Shown: piece by piece, positions 10,001 to 18,462 of the stretch | Numbering within the stretch: position 1 is the first letter of the stretch | Layout: every line of letters begins with the position of its first letter | From: UBA3206 sp964548855 | GTDB lineage: Bacteria; Bacillota_I; Bacilli_A; Acholeplasmatales; Anaeroplasmataceae | Direction: 5' to 3' | Assembly: GCA_964548855.1 (NCBI GenBank) | Contig: CAZJSR010000001.1 | Span: forward strand, 76,470 to 140,469 | DNA length: 64,000 nt | Notes under the pieces: model-generated | Seen by the model: only the letters and a program-made list of their open reading frames with translations | Told to the model about the DNA's origin: nothing | Databases searched by the model: none | Translations under genes and position numbers: made by a program

Positions 10001-10522
10001 TACATTTGCGGTAGGACAAGATAAGATAGATAGCTTGTCTATTGTCATTTTTGCTCTGATTTCTTGGACAATACCAATAATCATATTTAATGATACAATA
10101 ACCATAAAGAATAAATCCTTAATTGCACCTATTGATATTAACCATCCAGCGATACATAACATTAATATATTAAAGAATGTAAAAATATTAGTAAAAATAA
10201 TATTTTTTATTGATTTAGAGTTAGAATTAGGCTTTTTATTAGTATATCCTGTTAAAATTCTATCTTCTACTTGTTCACGTGTAAGACCAACTAAAGGATC
10301 TGCCTCTATTCTTACAGCTTCGGCTTTTCTTTCATATATTTGTTGAAGAACCTTACGCTTTTTCTCCTTATGCTTTAATGATGCAACCTCTTCCATCATT
10401 TCGGGAATATCATCACCATCATCTTCATCTACTTTTCCTGACTCGTCATCAACAACATTTTCTTCTAAAACTACATCATCAACAACTAAAGTTTCATCCT
10501 CAGTTTTTTTCTTTCTTGACAT
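7019..10522 (-). CDS. P-type cation-transporting ATPase (CtpE-like) with a large extracytoplasmic domain
   Basis: This 1167-residue P-type ATPase has an acidic cytosolic head (1-60), the actuator motif TGES (221-224), phosphorylated Asp in DKTGT (371-375), GDGVND (606-611) and about ten membrane helices. The family architecture resembles CtpE-like calcium or magnesium pumps. Two features are unusual. The helix-4 motif is PSGL (328-331) where CtpE-type pumps have PEGL, removing an acidic ion ligand. Between the last two helices (about 790-810 and 1125-1145) sits an extra domain of roughly 310 residues, beta-rich by composition, that would face outside. It is cotranscribed with mrnC, 11 bases upstream, behind an AGGAGGTG site. 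The transported ion is not determined. Confidence 0.88.
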   Translation of the reverse strand: MSRKKKTEDETLVVDDVVLEENVVDDESGKVDEDDGDDIPEMMEEVASLKHKEKKRKVLQQIYERKAEAVRIEADPLVGLTREQVEDRILTGYTNKKPNSNSKSIKNIIFTNIFTFFNILMLCIAGWLISIGAIKDLFFMVIVSLNMIIGIVQEIRAKMTIDKLSILSCPTANVLRNGAVQEIGVNDIVLDDIMLLESGKQISSDGIVISGAIEVNESLLTGESDAILKHPGDKLYSGSFVVSGECKARVNAVGEDNYIEKLTTQAKRYNKPKSELLISLNLIIRFMAVVIIPIGAILFCMQYEKILGSLTYSEAVRKTAGAMIGMIPSGLYLLTSIALAVGVMKLAQNNVLVQELYCIEMLARVDCLCLDKTGTITDGTMTVKNVIEYQGIAGLSTKNIVSAILNATNDQNMTAIALEQKFGRAKRIKTLSTIPFSSQRKYSAATFDKVGTFVMGAPEFILTKNYNLVAQDVLAGAKQGYRVLLIAHTNEPIVDGKINTDLLNPTALILIEDTIRPDAIETINYFKNSGVEVKVISGDNPVTVSKVSERAGIENASEYISLDGLTDLEVIRAATKYTVFGRVSPAQKKLLVTTLKEAGKTVAMTGDGVNDILALKEADCSISVASGSEAARNVSHLVLLDNNFGSMPKVVAEGRRVINNVAKVSKLFLTKTIFSLLLAIYAINSGGNYPISTNQLFMIDVFCIGIPSFVLVLEPCNVKSSGGFLANIIKGALPGAIVILFNAMIVLTLSAQLNLDKRDTSTLIVIIATFTCLIVLFQTCKPFTLIKKFMYALLFIACVFITLVLPQFLDFTPVSSIGTYYDKNLVVETIAESPKLEISQSEYLVIEGEYSNIQASSVTNKKLVTVGGVDYLEVDGKRTEYEIKVTPSYTLTYNNSIYLNPVVKSLTLGGTKTGIEFNSEVETYINPNGDVYVNGFNAKYSILPTISISRSNTYIINEVDTGITAEIKKIECIEVRDYEVFISNVETPSNEDFRKIENYRLSPVNISVYNDAGKEYIAVGGKDTRLSYSSVSLEDISVNENLQYLYNGELMQNSSGEVYEYDIDVSISKAGYWVIGDLYTEFKAVNPETRVITYNKQGLMIINGVQTDYKLKITTTTGAEVPSLKLSAVLLCVALCAITTPFMTLLKQIIPWSKQLIATIQKIIGRM

Positions 10523-10533
10523 AAGTACACCTC

Positions 10534-10914
10534 CTAATCATCTAACTCTAATGAAATATTTATTAATTCATTTGCTCTTACTTCATTATTTGTTAAATGT
10601 AAATAGCCAACAAGACTTTCAAAACCAGTCGCATTATTATAATCTGCTTTAGATAATGTTTTTCTTGTCTTATTTGTATTGCTATTTCTTCCTCTTTTAT
10701 ATATAGATATTTCCATTTCATTAAGAATATCATTATCAAGTAAATACTTAATAACCTTACTTTGATGTTCAGCACAAGTATATTTAATAACAGTTTTATG
10801 TAAATCATCAACTTTAGTTAATCCTCTATTTACAATCAATTTTCTAACTGTTAATTCATAATATGCATCACCTATATAAGCTAAAGTAAGGCCTGAATAT
10901 AATCCTGCTTCCAT
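10534..10914 (-). CDS. mrnC: Mini-ribonuclease III
   Basis: MrnC matures the ends of 23S rRNA. The 126-residue protein has only the RNase III catalytic domain and no double-stranded RNA-binding domain. It starts with the typical LAYIGDAYYELTVRKLI segment holding the catalytic Asp and Glu region, and has the GRNSNTN...SKADYNNATGFESLVGYL C-terminal part with the second acidic site. The start overlaps the cysS stop (TAATG), as in Bacillus, so the two are translationally coupled. Confidence 0.95.
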   Translation of the reverse strand: MEAGLYSGLTLAYIGDAYYELTVRKLIVNRGLTKVDDLHKTVIKYTCAEHQSKVIKYLLDNDILNEMEISIYKRGRNSNTNKTRKTLSKADYNNATGFESLVGYLHLTNNEVRANELINISLELDD

Positions 10915-12242
10915 TAAAGAATATTCCTTTCAATTAATTTAGCTCTAATGCTATCTGCTAAATTAAAATCCTTTTCTTTCTTAGCATTTTCCCAAGAATA
11001 ATAAAGTTCTCTATCCTCTTTTTCTAATTCATTATACTTAAGTTCTATTCCTAAAATAGACATAATAGTTTTTAATGTATTAGTTTTCATAGCTAAATTA
11101 CTATAATCTTTAATTCTTAATAATTGATTTATTTCCTTAACTAACTTATTAACTAATGTTAAAACATTTTGAGTATTAATATCATTATCCATATATTCTT
11201 TAAATTCATTAATATCTTCACTAGATAATGAATTATCTTTAATTTCATTTAAATCAAGTTGTAAACTTGCTTGTTTAAATCCTCTTGTGATTTTCTCATA
11301 TTCCTTTTTAAATTGACTAAAAAGTTCATCATTGTAATTAATATTACTTCTATAAGGACTACATACAATAAGTAATCTTAATGTCATTAAATCATCATGA
11401 TCTTTAATATCATTTACTCTAACAACATTTCCAAGCGACTTACTCATTTTTTCACCATTCATATCTAATCTTCCTACATGCATCCAGTACTTAGATAAAT
11501 GGTTATTGAACATTGCGTTAGCTTGTGCTATTTCATTTTCATGATGTGGGAATTTTAAATCCATTCCTCCACCATGTATATCAAGTTCTTTATGGAAGAT
11601 ATCTTGATTCATTACTACACATTCAGTATGCCATCCAGGTCTTCCTGCTCCAAATGGAGAATCCCACTTAATTCCTTTATCAGTATTTTTCCAAAGTACA
11701 AAATCTCTAGGATCTTCCTTCACATCTGAAACATCAATTCTAGCACCCATAACTAATTCTGATGATATTTGATTTGATAAAATACCATAATCATTAATCT
11801 TACTTACTCTAAAATATACATTACCATCTTTTTGATAAGCATATCCTTTATCAACTAAAGATTTGATAAAATCTATCATTTGGTCAATATACTTAGTTGC
11901 ATAAGGAATTACATCTGGCATATTTGCACCTAATGAAGCACAATTCTTAAAATATGCATCAGCATATCTTTTTGATATTTCTTCTTCATTTACATTTTCT
12001 TCTATAGCTTTATTAATTATTTTATCATCTACATCTGTTACATTTGAAGCATAACATACTTCGTAACCTGAAAATTCTAAATATCTTTTTAAGGTATCAA
12101 AGAATATTACAGGTCTTGCATTACCAATATGTATATAATTATATACTGTAGGTCCACACACATACATATTAACCTTATTTCCTTCAATAGGATTAAAATC
12201 TTCTATTTGATTTGTTAAAGAATTATAAATTCTTAAAGACAT
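10914..12242 (-). CDS. cysS: Cysteinyl-tRNA synthetase
   Basis: This class I synthetase charges tRNA-Cys. It has the first zinc Cys in CGPTVYN, the HIGH-type motif (YIHIGNARP), the GWHTECVVM zinc site, HGGGMDLKFPHHENE and the KMSKS motif, in the expected order. I placed the start at the ATG at 12240-12242 (MSLRIYNSL), which gives 442 residues. A longer frame to 12275 lacks a ribosome binding site and adds a non-conserved tail. A 17-base-spaced promoter lies about 40 bases upstream. It leads the cysS-mrnC-P-type ATPase transcript. Confidence 0.96.
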   Translation of the reverse strand: MSLRIYNSLTNQIEDFNPIEGNKVNMYVCGPTVYNYIHIGNARPVIFFDTLKRYLEFSGYEVCYASNVTDVDDKIINKAIEENVNEEEISKRYADAYFKNCASLGANMPDVIPYATKYIDQMIDFIKSLVDKGYAYQKDGNVYFRVSKINDYGILSNQISSELVMGARIDVSDVKEDPRDFVLWKNTDKGIKWDSPFGAGRPGWHTECVVMNQDIFHKELDIHGGGMDLKFPHHENEIAQANAMFNNHLSKYWMHVGRLDMNGEKMSKSLGNVVRVNDIKDHDDLMTLRLLIVCSPYRSNINYNDELFSQFKKEYEKITRGFKQASLQLDLNEIKDNSLSSEDINEFKEYMDNDINTQNVLTLVNKLVKEINQLLRIKDYSNLAMKTNTLKTIMSILGIELKYNELEKEDRELYYSWENAKKEKDFNLADSIRAKLIERNIL

Positions 12243-12280
12243 AATAAAACACCAACTTTTTTCATAATATATCACTATAT

Positions 12281-12309
12281 ATTATAATTAAATTATTAGA
12301 TTTTTACAA
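12281..12309 (-). promoter_or_regulatory. Promoter of cysS-mrnC-ATPase operon
   Basis: TTGTAA (12304-12309), 17 bases, TATAAT (12281-12286) on the minus strand. I saw no T-box in the short leader. Confidence 0.7.
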
Positions 12310-12317
12310 TCATTTAA

Positions 12318-12352
12318 ACAAAAAAAGCACTAGATAGTTAATCTAATGCTTA
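12318..12352 (-). terminator. Terminator of the GLUG lipoprotein gene
   Basis: AAGCATTAGAT and ATCTAGTGCTT arms with a U run in the RNA, just after the lipoprotein stop codon. Confidence 0.8.
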
Positions 12353-12363
12353 ATTTCCATTTG

Positions 12364-14001
12364 TTATGCCAAATATTTGTTAATAAAGTTTGCTACAGAT
12401 GATGCTAATTTAGTTGTATCAAATGTAGATGCTTGACTACCTGTAATATCCATATATCCTGTTACTGTCTCAGTATCAGTTGTTATAATAGAAGCGTCCT
12501 TAGCTAACATAAATAGAACATTTTCTTGTCTAGATACAGTTTCAGTTAAAATATCACCGTATAAACCAACAACTCCAAAATTCTTTACAAATGAAGTTAA
12601 AGTTTTTTCTAAATATGTTTTGATATCATCAGTTAAATCTTCATATTTAGAAGATACCGCAACACCATTTTCACCAGTTAAAACTCCATAACAATTCTTA
12701 AATAATGTATCATAAGCTTCACCAACGATTACACCAGCATTAACGCTATATGCATCTTTAGATGTAACATTAATTGTTGCGGCTGAAGCTACACCTTCAA
12801 TCTTACATCCATTAATAGTACGACCTGCAAAACCACCAATAGCTACAGAATATACCTTTACATATGATTCTTTTACATAAGATACAGTTGATGTAATTTT
12901 TGCTTGTGCATATGAATCTTTAATATCAATTCTTGTTTCACCAACAAATCCACCTGTATATTGAATATATTCTTTTTCATCTTCATCTTTACTGATAACA
13001 CGAGTTGCTTCAAATTTTGATGTAATTTCAACATCAGTTGCACTACATCCACTTACATATGCACCAGCAACTGGAGTATGAACAATTCCACCATTTTCAC
13101 CAACAAATCCACCAACTGTAGATGATAATCTGCTTCTTAAATTCATTGTTATCTTGCTAACACTTGAATCCTTAATAACATTAGTATTAACACCAACTAA
13201 TCCTCCGATATATTGTTTAGTAGTACCAGTACCCTCATGAGTAATCTTTACATTAGAAACTTTTACATTTTCAATTGTTCCTTCATTACATCCTGCAAGT
13301 ACACCTAAATATAATTCAGATCCTTTTGTTGATTTTAATTCTACATTATCAATTGTTAAATTCTTAACAGATGCACCTTGACCAATATATCCAAATAATC
13401 CTGAATATACTAATGTGTTAGTAATTGATAAACCTGATATCTTATGACCATTTCCATCTAAATGTCCATTAAATTGAGTTGTCTTATTAAACATAGTATC
13501 ATATGCTGTTTTTTCACCTGAAACATCTGAAAAATCTAGGTCAGCATCTAACTTATAGTATGCATCATCATCATATTTAATGTTCTTAAAGTCTTCTACA
13601 TTAGTTATAATAATTGGATCTTCAGCTTTAGCTCCTACAGATGTAGTTTTATAATTTTGTTTAAGATAAGTAACGCTCTTATCATTAACACTTGCTTTAA
13701 CTACTAAACGATAGGTTGTATTTTCTTCAAGCGAATCAAAAATCTTATTTTCTTCTTTTTCTGCTAATTCATTAAAAACTAAAGTAGAAACAATTTCTTC
13801 ATCTTCATCATAAAGTCTAGCTACAATACTATCCTTAGTAATTTCACCATCAGGATCATCTACCTTAATAGTTAACCCTATTCTTGTTCTCATTGTAGTT
13901 ACATTTACTATCTCAACTTTAGCAGTGTGACCACAAGATGCAAGAGCTACTAAAGATATTATCGCTATTAACATTGTGAATACATAACGTATTTTTTTCA
14001 T
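12364..14001 (-). CDS. GLUG-repeat beta-helix surface lipoprotein
   Basis: The 545-residue protein begins with a lipoprotein signal peptide (1-23) ending in the lipobox LASC, so it is anchored to the outer face of the membrane. After a small beta-sandwich-like domain (about 25-120) come several GLUG-type repeats (SGLFGYIGQ, LGVLAGCNEG, GGLVGVN, GGFVGEN, GGFVGET, GGFAGRT), which form a right-handed beta-helix often used for adhesion or enzyme scaffolds. The ATG at 13999-14001 has an AGAGG site. It is a single-gene unit with its own promoter and terminator. Function beyond surface location is unknown. Confidence 0.85.
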   Translation of the reverse strand: MKKIRYVFTMLIAIISLVALASCGHTAKVEIVNVTTMRTRIGLTIKVDDPDGEITKDSIVARLYDEDEEIVSTLVFNELAEKEENKIFDSLEENTTYRLVVKASVNDKSVTYLKQNYKTTSVGAKAEDPIIITNVEDFKNIKYDDDAYYKLDADLDFSDVSGEKTAYDTMFNKTTQFNGHLDGNGHKISGLSITNTLVYSGLFGYIGQGASVKNLTIDNVELKSTKGSELYLGVLAGCNEGTIENVKVSNVKITHEGTGTTKQYIGGLVGVNTNVIKDSSVSKITMNLRSRLSSTVGGFVGENGGIVHTPVAGAYVSGCSATDVEITSKFEATRVISKDEDEKEYIQYTGGFVGETRIDIKDSYAQAKITSTVSYVKESYVKVYSVAIGGFAGRTINGCKIEGVASAATINVTSKDAYSVNAGVIVGEAYDTLFKNCYGVLTGENGVAVSSKYEDLTDDIKTYLEKTLTSFVKNFGVVGLYGDILTETVSRQENVLFMLAKDASIITTDTETVTGYMDITGSQASTFDTTKLASSVANFINKYLA

Positions 14002-14035
14002 ATTAAAACCTCTTTTATTATTTTGTCTCTTATAC

Positions 14036-14064
14036 ATTATACAAAAAAAAAATAAAATATACAA
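14036..14064 (-). promoter_or_regulatory. Promoter of the GLUG lipoprotein gene
   Basis: TTGTAT (14059-14064), 17 bases with a T-rich spacer, TATAAT (14036-14041). It diverges from the activase promoter about 150 bases away. The rest of the 14065-14208 gap is AT-rich with no other feature seen. Confidence 0.7.
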
Positions 14065-14208
14065 CCTTGTTTTTTTGTTTTTTACTTAATAGTCAGTTAA
14101 GTATTGTCAATAATTAGTTTATTACAATTAATTCAATGTAATCAAATATTTATTTTAAAATAGAATAATTTACTTAGATAAACCAATTGCGACAATTAAC
14201 AATATAAA

Positions 14209-14237
14209 TTGACATTTCACTAGTATTAAATTATAAT
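14209..14237 (+). promoter_or_regulatory. Promoter of the acyl-CoA dehydratase activase operon
   Basis: TTGACA (14209-14214), a 17-base spacer and TATAAT (14232-14237): a consensus sigma-A promoter, 53 bases before the start codon. Confidence 0.85.
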
Positions 14238-14290
14238 TTAGTGTAGTTTTCTTTTTTAAAAGAAAAGTAGAATTAGAAAGGGTGTATAAT

Positions 14291-17197
14291 ATGAAAATAG
14301 GTTTGGATATAGGTTCTACAACGATAAAATGTGTTGTTATTGATGATGATGCTAATGTATTATATTCAACATATCAAAGACACTATTCACATATAAAAAC
14401 TAATTTAATAAAGGTTTTAAATAATTTAAAAAATGAAAATCTAATTACTTCTAAAATATCTGTCGCAATTTCAGGAAGCGCAGGAATGGGACTTGCAAAT
14501 GGATGTGGTATAGATTTTATTCAAGAAGTTTACGCAACAAGAGTTGCAGCTAACAAATTACTTCCTGATATAAACTGTATAATTGAATTAGGTGGAGAAG
14601 ATGCCAAAATTCTTTTCTTATCTGATGGAATGGAAGTTAGAATGAACGGTTCATGTGCTGGTGGTACAGGTGCATTTATTGACCAAATGGCAACATTATT
14701 AAATATAACAGTACCAGAAATGAATGATGAAGCAAAGAAACATGAGAAATTATATAATATCGCTTCTAGATGTGGTGTTTTTGCTAAAACTGACATTCAA
14801 CCGCTTTTAAATCAAGGTGCCTCTAAAAAAGATATAGCCGCTTCTATCTTTAAAGCAGTTGTCAATCAAACAATCGGTGGTCTTGCACAAGGTAGAAAGA
14901 TTGAAGGTAAGGTTGCATATTTAGGTGGACCTCTTACATTCTTAAGTGAACTTCAAGAAAGTTTTAATGAGACTTTAAAACTTGATGGAATATGTCCTGA
15001 AAACTCACTATACTATGTTGCAATAGGTACGGGACTTTGTTCACATACTGAATACGATTTAGAAGAATTAATAAAAATAATTGAAAATTATAACGTTGAA
15101 GGTTCTTTCTCTTTCAATTCTCCTCTTTTTAAATCTGAAGAAGAATTAAAAGAATTTAGAGAAAGACATGCAAAAGATGATGTAAAAACTCTTCCACTTG
15201 ATGGTTATACCGGTCCTTTATATTTAGGAATCGATTCAGGAAGTACTACATTAAAAATGGTACTTGTTGATGAAGATAAAAATATTAGATTCCAAAGATA
15301 TTATACAAACCAAGGAAATCCAGTTAATATCATGAAAGGAATATTTGAAGAAATATACGAAAAATATCCTGACATAAATATTCAAGCTTCTGCATCTACT
15401 GGATATGGAGAAGACTTAATGAAAAATGCTTTTAACCTTGATTCGGGTCTAGTTGAAACTATGGCTCACTTCACTGCCGCAAAGCATTTTATGCCAGAAG
15501 TTGACTTTATCATAGATATTGGTGGACAAGATATCAAATGTTTTAAAATAGACAATGGTGTTATATCTAATATATTCCTAAATGAAGCTTGTTCTTCTGG
15601 ATGTGGTTCATTCCTACAAACATTCGCAAATGCTTTAGGGTATGACATTAAAGATTTTGCAAAAATGGCTCTTCTTGCACCTAAACCAGTAGATTTAGGA
15701 TCAAGATGTACAGTATTTATGAACTCCTCTGTTAAACAAGCGCAAAAAGATGGTGCGACTATTGAAGATATATCAGCTGGTTTATCTATATCTGTTGTAA
15801 AGAATGCTTTATATAAGGTTATTCGTGCTACTAATGTTAAAGAATTAGGACGTCATATTGTAGTTCAAGGTGGAACATTCCACAATGAAGCTGTTCTTCG
15901 TGCGTTTGAAAGAGAATTACAACTTGATGTTGTATGTCCTAATATCTCTGGAGTAATGGGTGCATATGGTGCTGCACTTCATGCAATGAGTCTTAATATA
16001 TCTAAGAGTCAAACAATCACAAAAGATGAACTTAAAAACTTCGTACATAATGTTAAAAATGTTAATTGTGGATTATGTAATAATCACTGTAATCTTACAA
16101 TAAACACATTCGGAAATAAAAATAGATTTATAAGTGGAAACAGATGTGAAAGACCTACTTCAAATAAAAAATCAAATGACGATTTAAACCTATATCAATA
16201 TATTAGAAACAAATTAGATTCATATAAACCTAAAACAGGGTTCCGTGGAAAAATCGCAATTCCGCTAGTTTTAAGCAATTATGAACTTTTCCCTTTCTGG
16301 TATACTTTCTTTACAGAATTAGGATTTGAGGTACATAGTTCAGGATTCTCAAATTCAAAAACATATCAAGATGGACAACAAACAATTCCGTCTGATACAA
16401 TATGTTATCCCGCAAAATTAGTTCATGGCCATATCGCAAAACTAATTGAAGAAGGATATACAAATATCTTCTTCCCTTGCATGAGTTATAACATGAATGA
16501 ACATAAAGGTGATAATCACTATAACTGTCCTATTGTGGCATATTATCCAGAGACAATAAAAAACAATGTTGATGAAATAAAACAAATTAATTTCATATCT
16601 GATTTTATTGGTATCCATGATAAAAAAGAATTCGAAGATCATATTCTTCCAATCTTACATAAATACTTCCCTGACATCAATAAAAAAGAAGTTCTTCATG
16701 CATCTACTTATGCATACTTTAAACACACAGAACATTTAGATGATATAAAGAAAAAAGCACAAGAAATAATCGCTTTAGCTAGAATTAATGGAAATCAAAT
16801 AGTTGTTCTATCAGGACGTCCTTATCATGTTGACCCTGAAGTAAATCATGGAATCGATAAAATGATTTCATCATTCGATGTTGCGATTGTAACAGAAGAA
16901 AGTGTCTCAGACTTGTATCCTAAAGCTGATGTTAAAGTATTAAATCAATGGACATATCATGCTAGATTATATCAAGCAGCATACTACTGCACAACTCAAA
17001 GTGATATGAATCTAATTCAATTAGTTAGTTTCGGATGTGGACTTGATGCAGTCACAACTGACGAGTGTAAAGCAATTCTTGAAAGTAAAGGTAAGATTTA
17101 CACTCAGATAAAAATCGACGAAATAACTAACTTAGGTGCTGTTAAAATAAGATTAAGAAGCTTATTTGAAGCAATAAAACAAATGGAGGTAAAGTAA
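14291..17197 (+). CDS. Acyl-CoA dehydratase activase-type protein, two BcrAD/BadFG domains plus DUF2229
   Basis: The 968-residue protein has two tandem ASKHA-fold ATPase domains of the HgdC/BcrAD_BadFG family (about 1-265 and 305-565). Each has a phosphate-binding LDIGSTTIK or LGIDSGSTTLK motif and the cysteines that would hold the bridging [4Fe-4S] cluster (SCAGGTG and SRCGVF; ACSSGCGSF and SRCTVF). A four-Cys segment follows (CGLCNNHC) and then a DUF2229 domain to the C-terminus. HgdC proteins use ATP to push an electron into 2-hydroxyacyl-CoA dehydratases. This large fused form has no proven reaction. I chose the ATG at 14291, behind an AAAGGGTG site, over the GTG at 14282. It overlaps the next gene by TAATG. 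Confidence 0.88.
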   Translation: MKIGLDIGSTTIKCVVIDDDANVLYSTYQRHYSHIKTNLIKVLNNLKNENLITSKISVAISGSAGMGLANGCGIDFIQEVYATRVAANKLLPDINCIIELGGEDAKILFLSDGMEVRMNGSCAGGTGAFIDQMATLLNITVPEMNDEAKKHEKLYNIASRCGVFAKTDIQPLLNQGASKKDIAASIFKAVVNQTIGGLAQGRKIEGKVAYLGGPLTFLSELQESFNETLKLDGICPENSLYYVAIGTGLCSHTEYDLEELIKIIENYNVEGSFSFNSPLFKSEEELKEFRERHAKDDVKTLPLDGYTGPLYLGIDSGSTTLKMVLVDEDKNIRFQRYYTNQGNPVNIMKGIFEEIYEKYPDINIQASASTGYGEDLMKNAFNLDSGLVETMAHFTAAKHFMPEVDFIIDIGGQDIKCFKIDNGVISNIFLNEACSSGCGSFLQTFANALGYDIKDFAKMALLAPKPVDLGSRCTVFMNSSVKQAQKDGATIEDISAGLSISVVKNALYKVIRATNVKELGRHIVVQGGTFHNEAVLRAFERELQLDVVCPNISGVMGAYGAALHAMSLNISKSQTITKDELKNFVHNVKNVNCGLCNNHCNLTINTFGNKNRFISGNRCERPTSNKKSNDDLNLYQYIRNKLDSYKPKTGFRGKIAIPLVLSNYELFPFWYTFFTELGFEVHSSGFSNSKTYQDGQQTIPSDTICYPAKLVHGHIAKLIEEGYTNIFFPCMSYNMNEHKGDNHYNCPIVAYYPETIKNNVDEIKQINFISDFIGIHDKKEFEDHILPILHKYFPDINKKEVLHASTYAYFKHTEHLDDIKKKAQEIIALARINGNQIVVLSGRPYHVDPEVNHGIDKMISSFDVAIVTEESVSDLYPKADVKVLNQWTYHARLYQAAYYCTTQSDMNLIQLVSFGCGLDAVTTDECKAILESKGKIYTQIKIDEITNLGAVKIRLRSLFEAIKQMEVK

Positions 17198-18462
17198 TGG
17201 AAAATACAAATACATATCCTAAATTTACAATTGATATGAAAAAAACTCATACCATACTAATACCATCTATGTTAGATATCCACTTTACTTTGTTTAAAGA
17301 AGTTTTGATAACTGAAGGGTTCAAAGCTGAAATATTAAGTAATACTGGACAATCCGTAATTGATGAAGGATTAAAATATGTACATAACGATACATGTTAT
17401 CCAGCTCTACTAGTAATAGGTCAATTTATAGACAACCTAAACCATCGTGATGATTTAGATAAGGTAGTACTTCTTATAACACAAACAGGTGGAGGATGTC
17501 GTGCATCTAATTATATTCACCTTTTACGTAAAGCTTTAATTAAAGCTGGATATGGTTATATTCCTGTTGTTTCACTTAACATGAATAATCTTGAAAAAGA
17601 TTCAGCTTTAAAATTAACTCCTAGATTAATTTTAAAATTAGCCGCAGCTCTAACAATAGGAGATCAAATGATGTATCTATATAATAAAGTTAGAAGCTAT
17701 GAAACAAATAAAGGTGACGCAAAAAAAGTACTAGATAAATGGGTATCATTTCTAGCTATGAAATTTTCTAAAAATAAAATCAAATTCTTACCATCTATTA
17801 AAAAGTATATGAAAAAGATAGCTAAAGATTTTGATAATGTGCCTATAACTATGGCAGTTAAACCTAAAGTAGGTATTGTTGGAGAAATCTATATCAAATA
17901 TGCCGCACTTGGAAATAATGACTTAGAAAATTTCTTAGTTAGTGAAGGTGCTGAAATACAAGTACCAGGTTTATTTGGATTTATGTTATATTCATTATAT
18001 GACACATTATTTGATGCAAAATATTATGGTGGAATAAAGAAAAAAACTATTAGATTAACTAAATTAGTAATATGGTATATTGAATTAATGGAAAAAGCTA
18101 TAATTAATTCAATTAAGAAAACAAAATTTACTCCTATGGGAAAATTCAGTCATACTCTTACATTATCTGAAGGAATAATTGACCATGGTGTAAAAATGGG
18201 TGAAGGTTGGCTATTAACTGCTGAAATGGTTGAATTAGTAGAAACTGGATTTAAAAACATCGTTTGTGCACAACCATTTGGATGTTTACCAAATCATATT
18301 TGTGGAAAAGGTGTTATGAAAAAAATAAAAAGTATGCATTCTGATGCCAATATAGTTGCGATAGACTATGACCCTTCCGCAACAAAAGTAAATCAAGAAA
18401 ATCGTATAAAACTTATGCTTTCAATGGCTCGTGAAACATTAGACGAAGAGGTTAAACTATAA
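17197..18462 (+). CDS. 2-hydroxyacyl-CoA dehydratase-related protein (COG3580-like), second subunit of the activase operon
   Basis: This 421-residue protein belongs to the DUF2229/COG3580-like part that in many Firmicutes is fused to the C-terminus of a single activase protein of about 1400 residues. Here it is a separate gene overlapping the preceding stop (TAATG) with a GGAGGT site. Visible Cys-containing motifs are NDTCYP, GGGCRASNY and CAQPFGCLPNH, likely Fe-S or substrate-site cysteines. The two proteins probably act as one complex. The substrate is unknown, and no classical dehydratase alpha or beta subunit is visible in this window. Confidence 0.85.
   Translation: MENTNTYPKFTIDMKKTHTILIPSMLDIHFTLFKEVLITEGFKAEILSNTGQSVIDEGLKYVHNDTCYPALLVIGQFIDNLNHRDDLDKVVLLITQTGGGCRASNYIHLLRKALIKAGYGYIPVVSLNMNNLEKDSALKLTPRLILKLAAALTIGDQMMYLYNKVRSYETNKGDAKKVLDKWVSFLAMKFSKNKIKFLPSIKKYMKKIAKDFDNVPITMAVKPKVGIVGEIYIKYAALGNNDLENFLVSEGAEIQVPGLFGFMLYSLYDTLFDAKYYGGIKKKTIRLTKLVIWYIELMEKAIINSIKKTKFTPMGKFSHTLTLSEGIIDHGVKMGEGWLLTAEMVELVETGFKNIVCAQPFGCLPNHICGKGVMKKIKSMHSDANIVAIDYDPSATKVNQENRIKLMLSMARETLDEEVKL

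Noticed and set aside
12243..12363. T-box leader before cysS
   Set aside because: The stretch between the promoter and the start codon is only about 40 bases, too short, with no specifier loop or T-box sequence.
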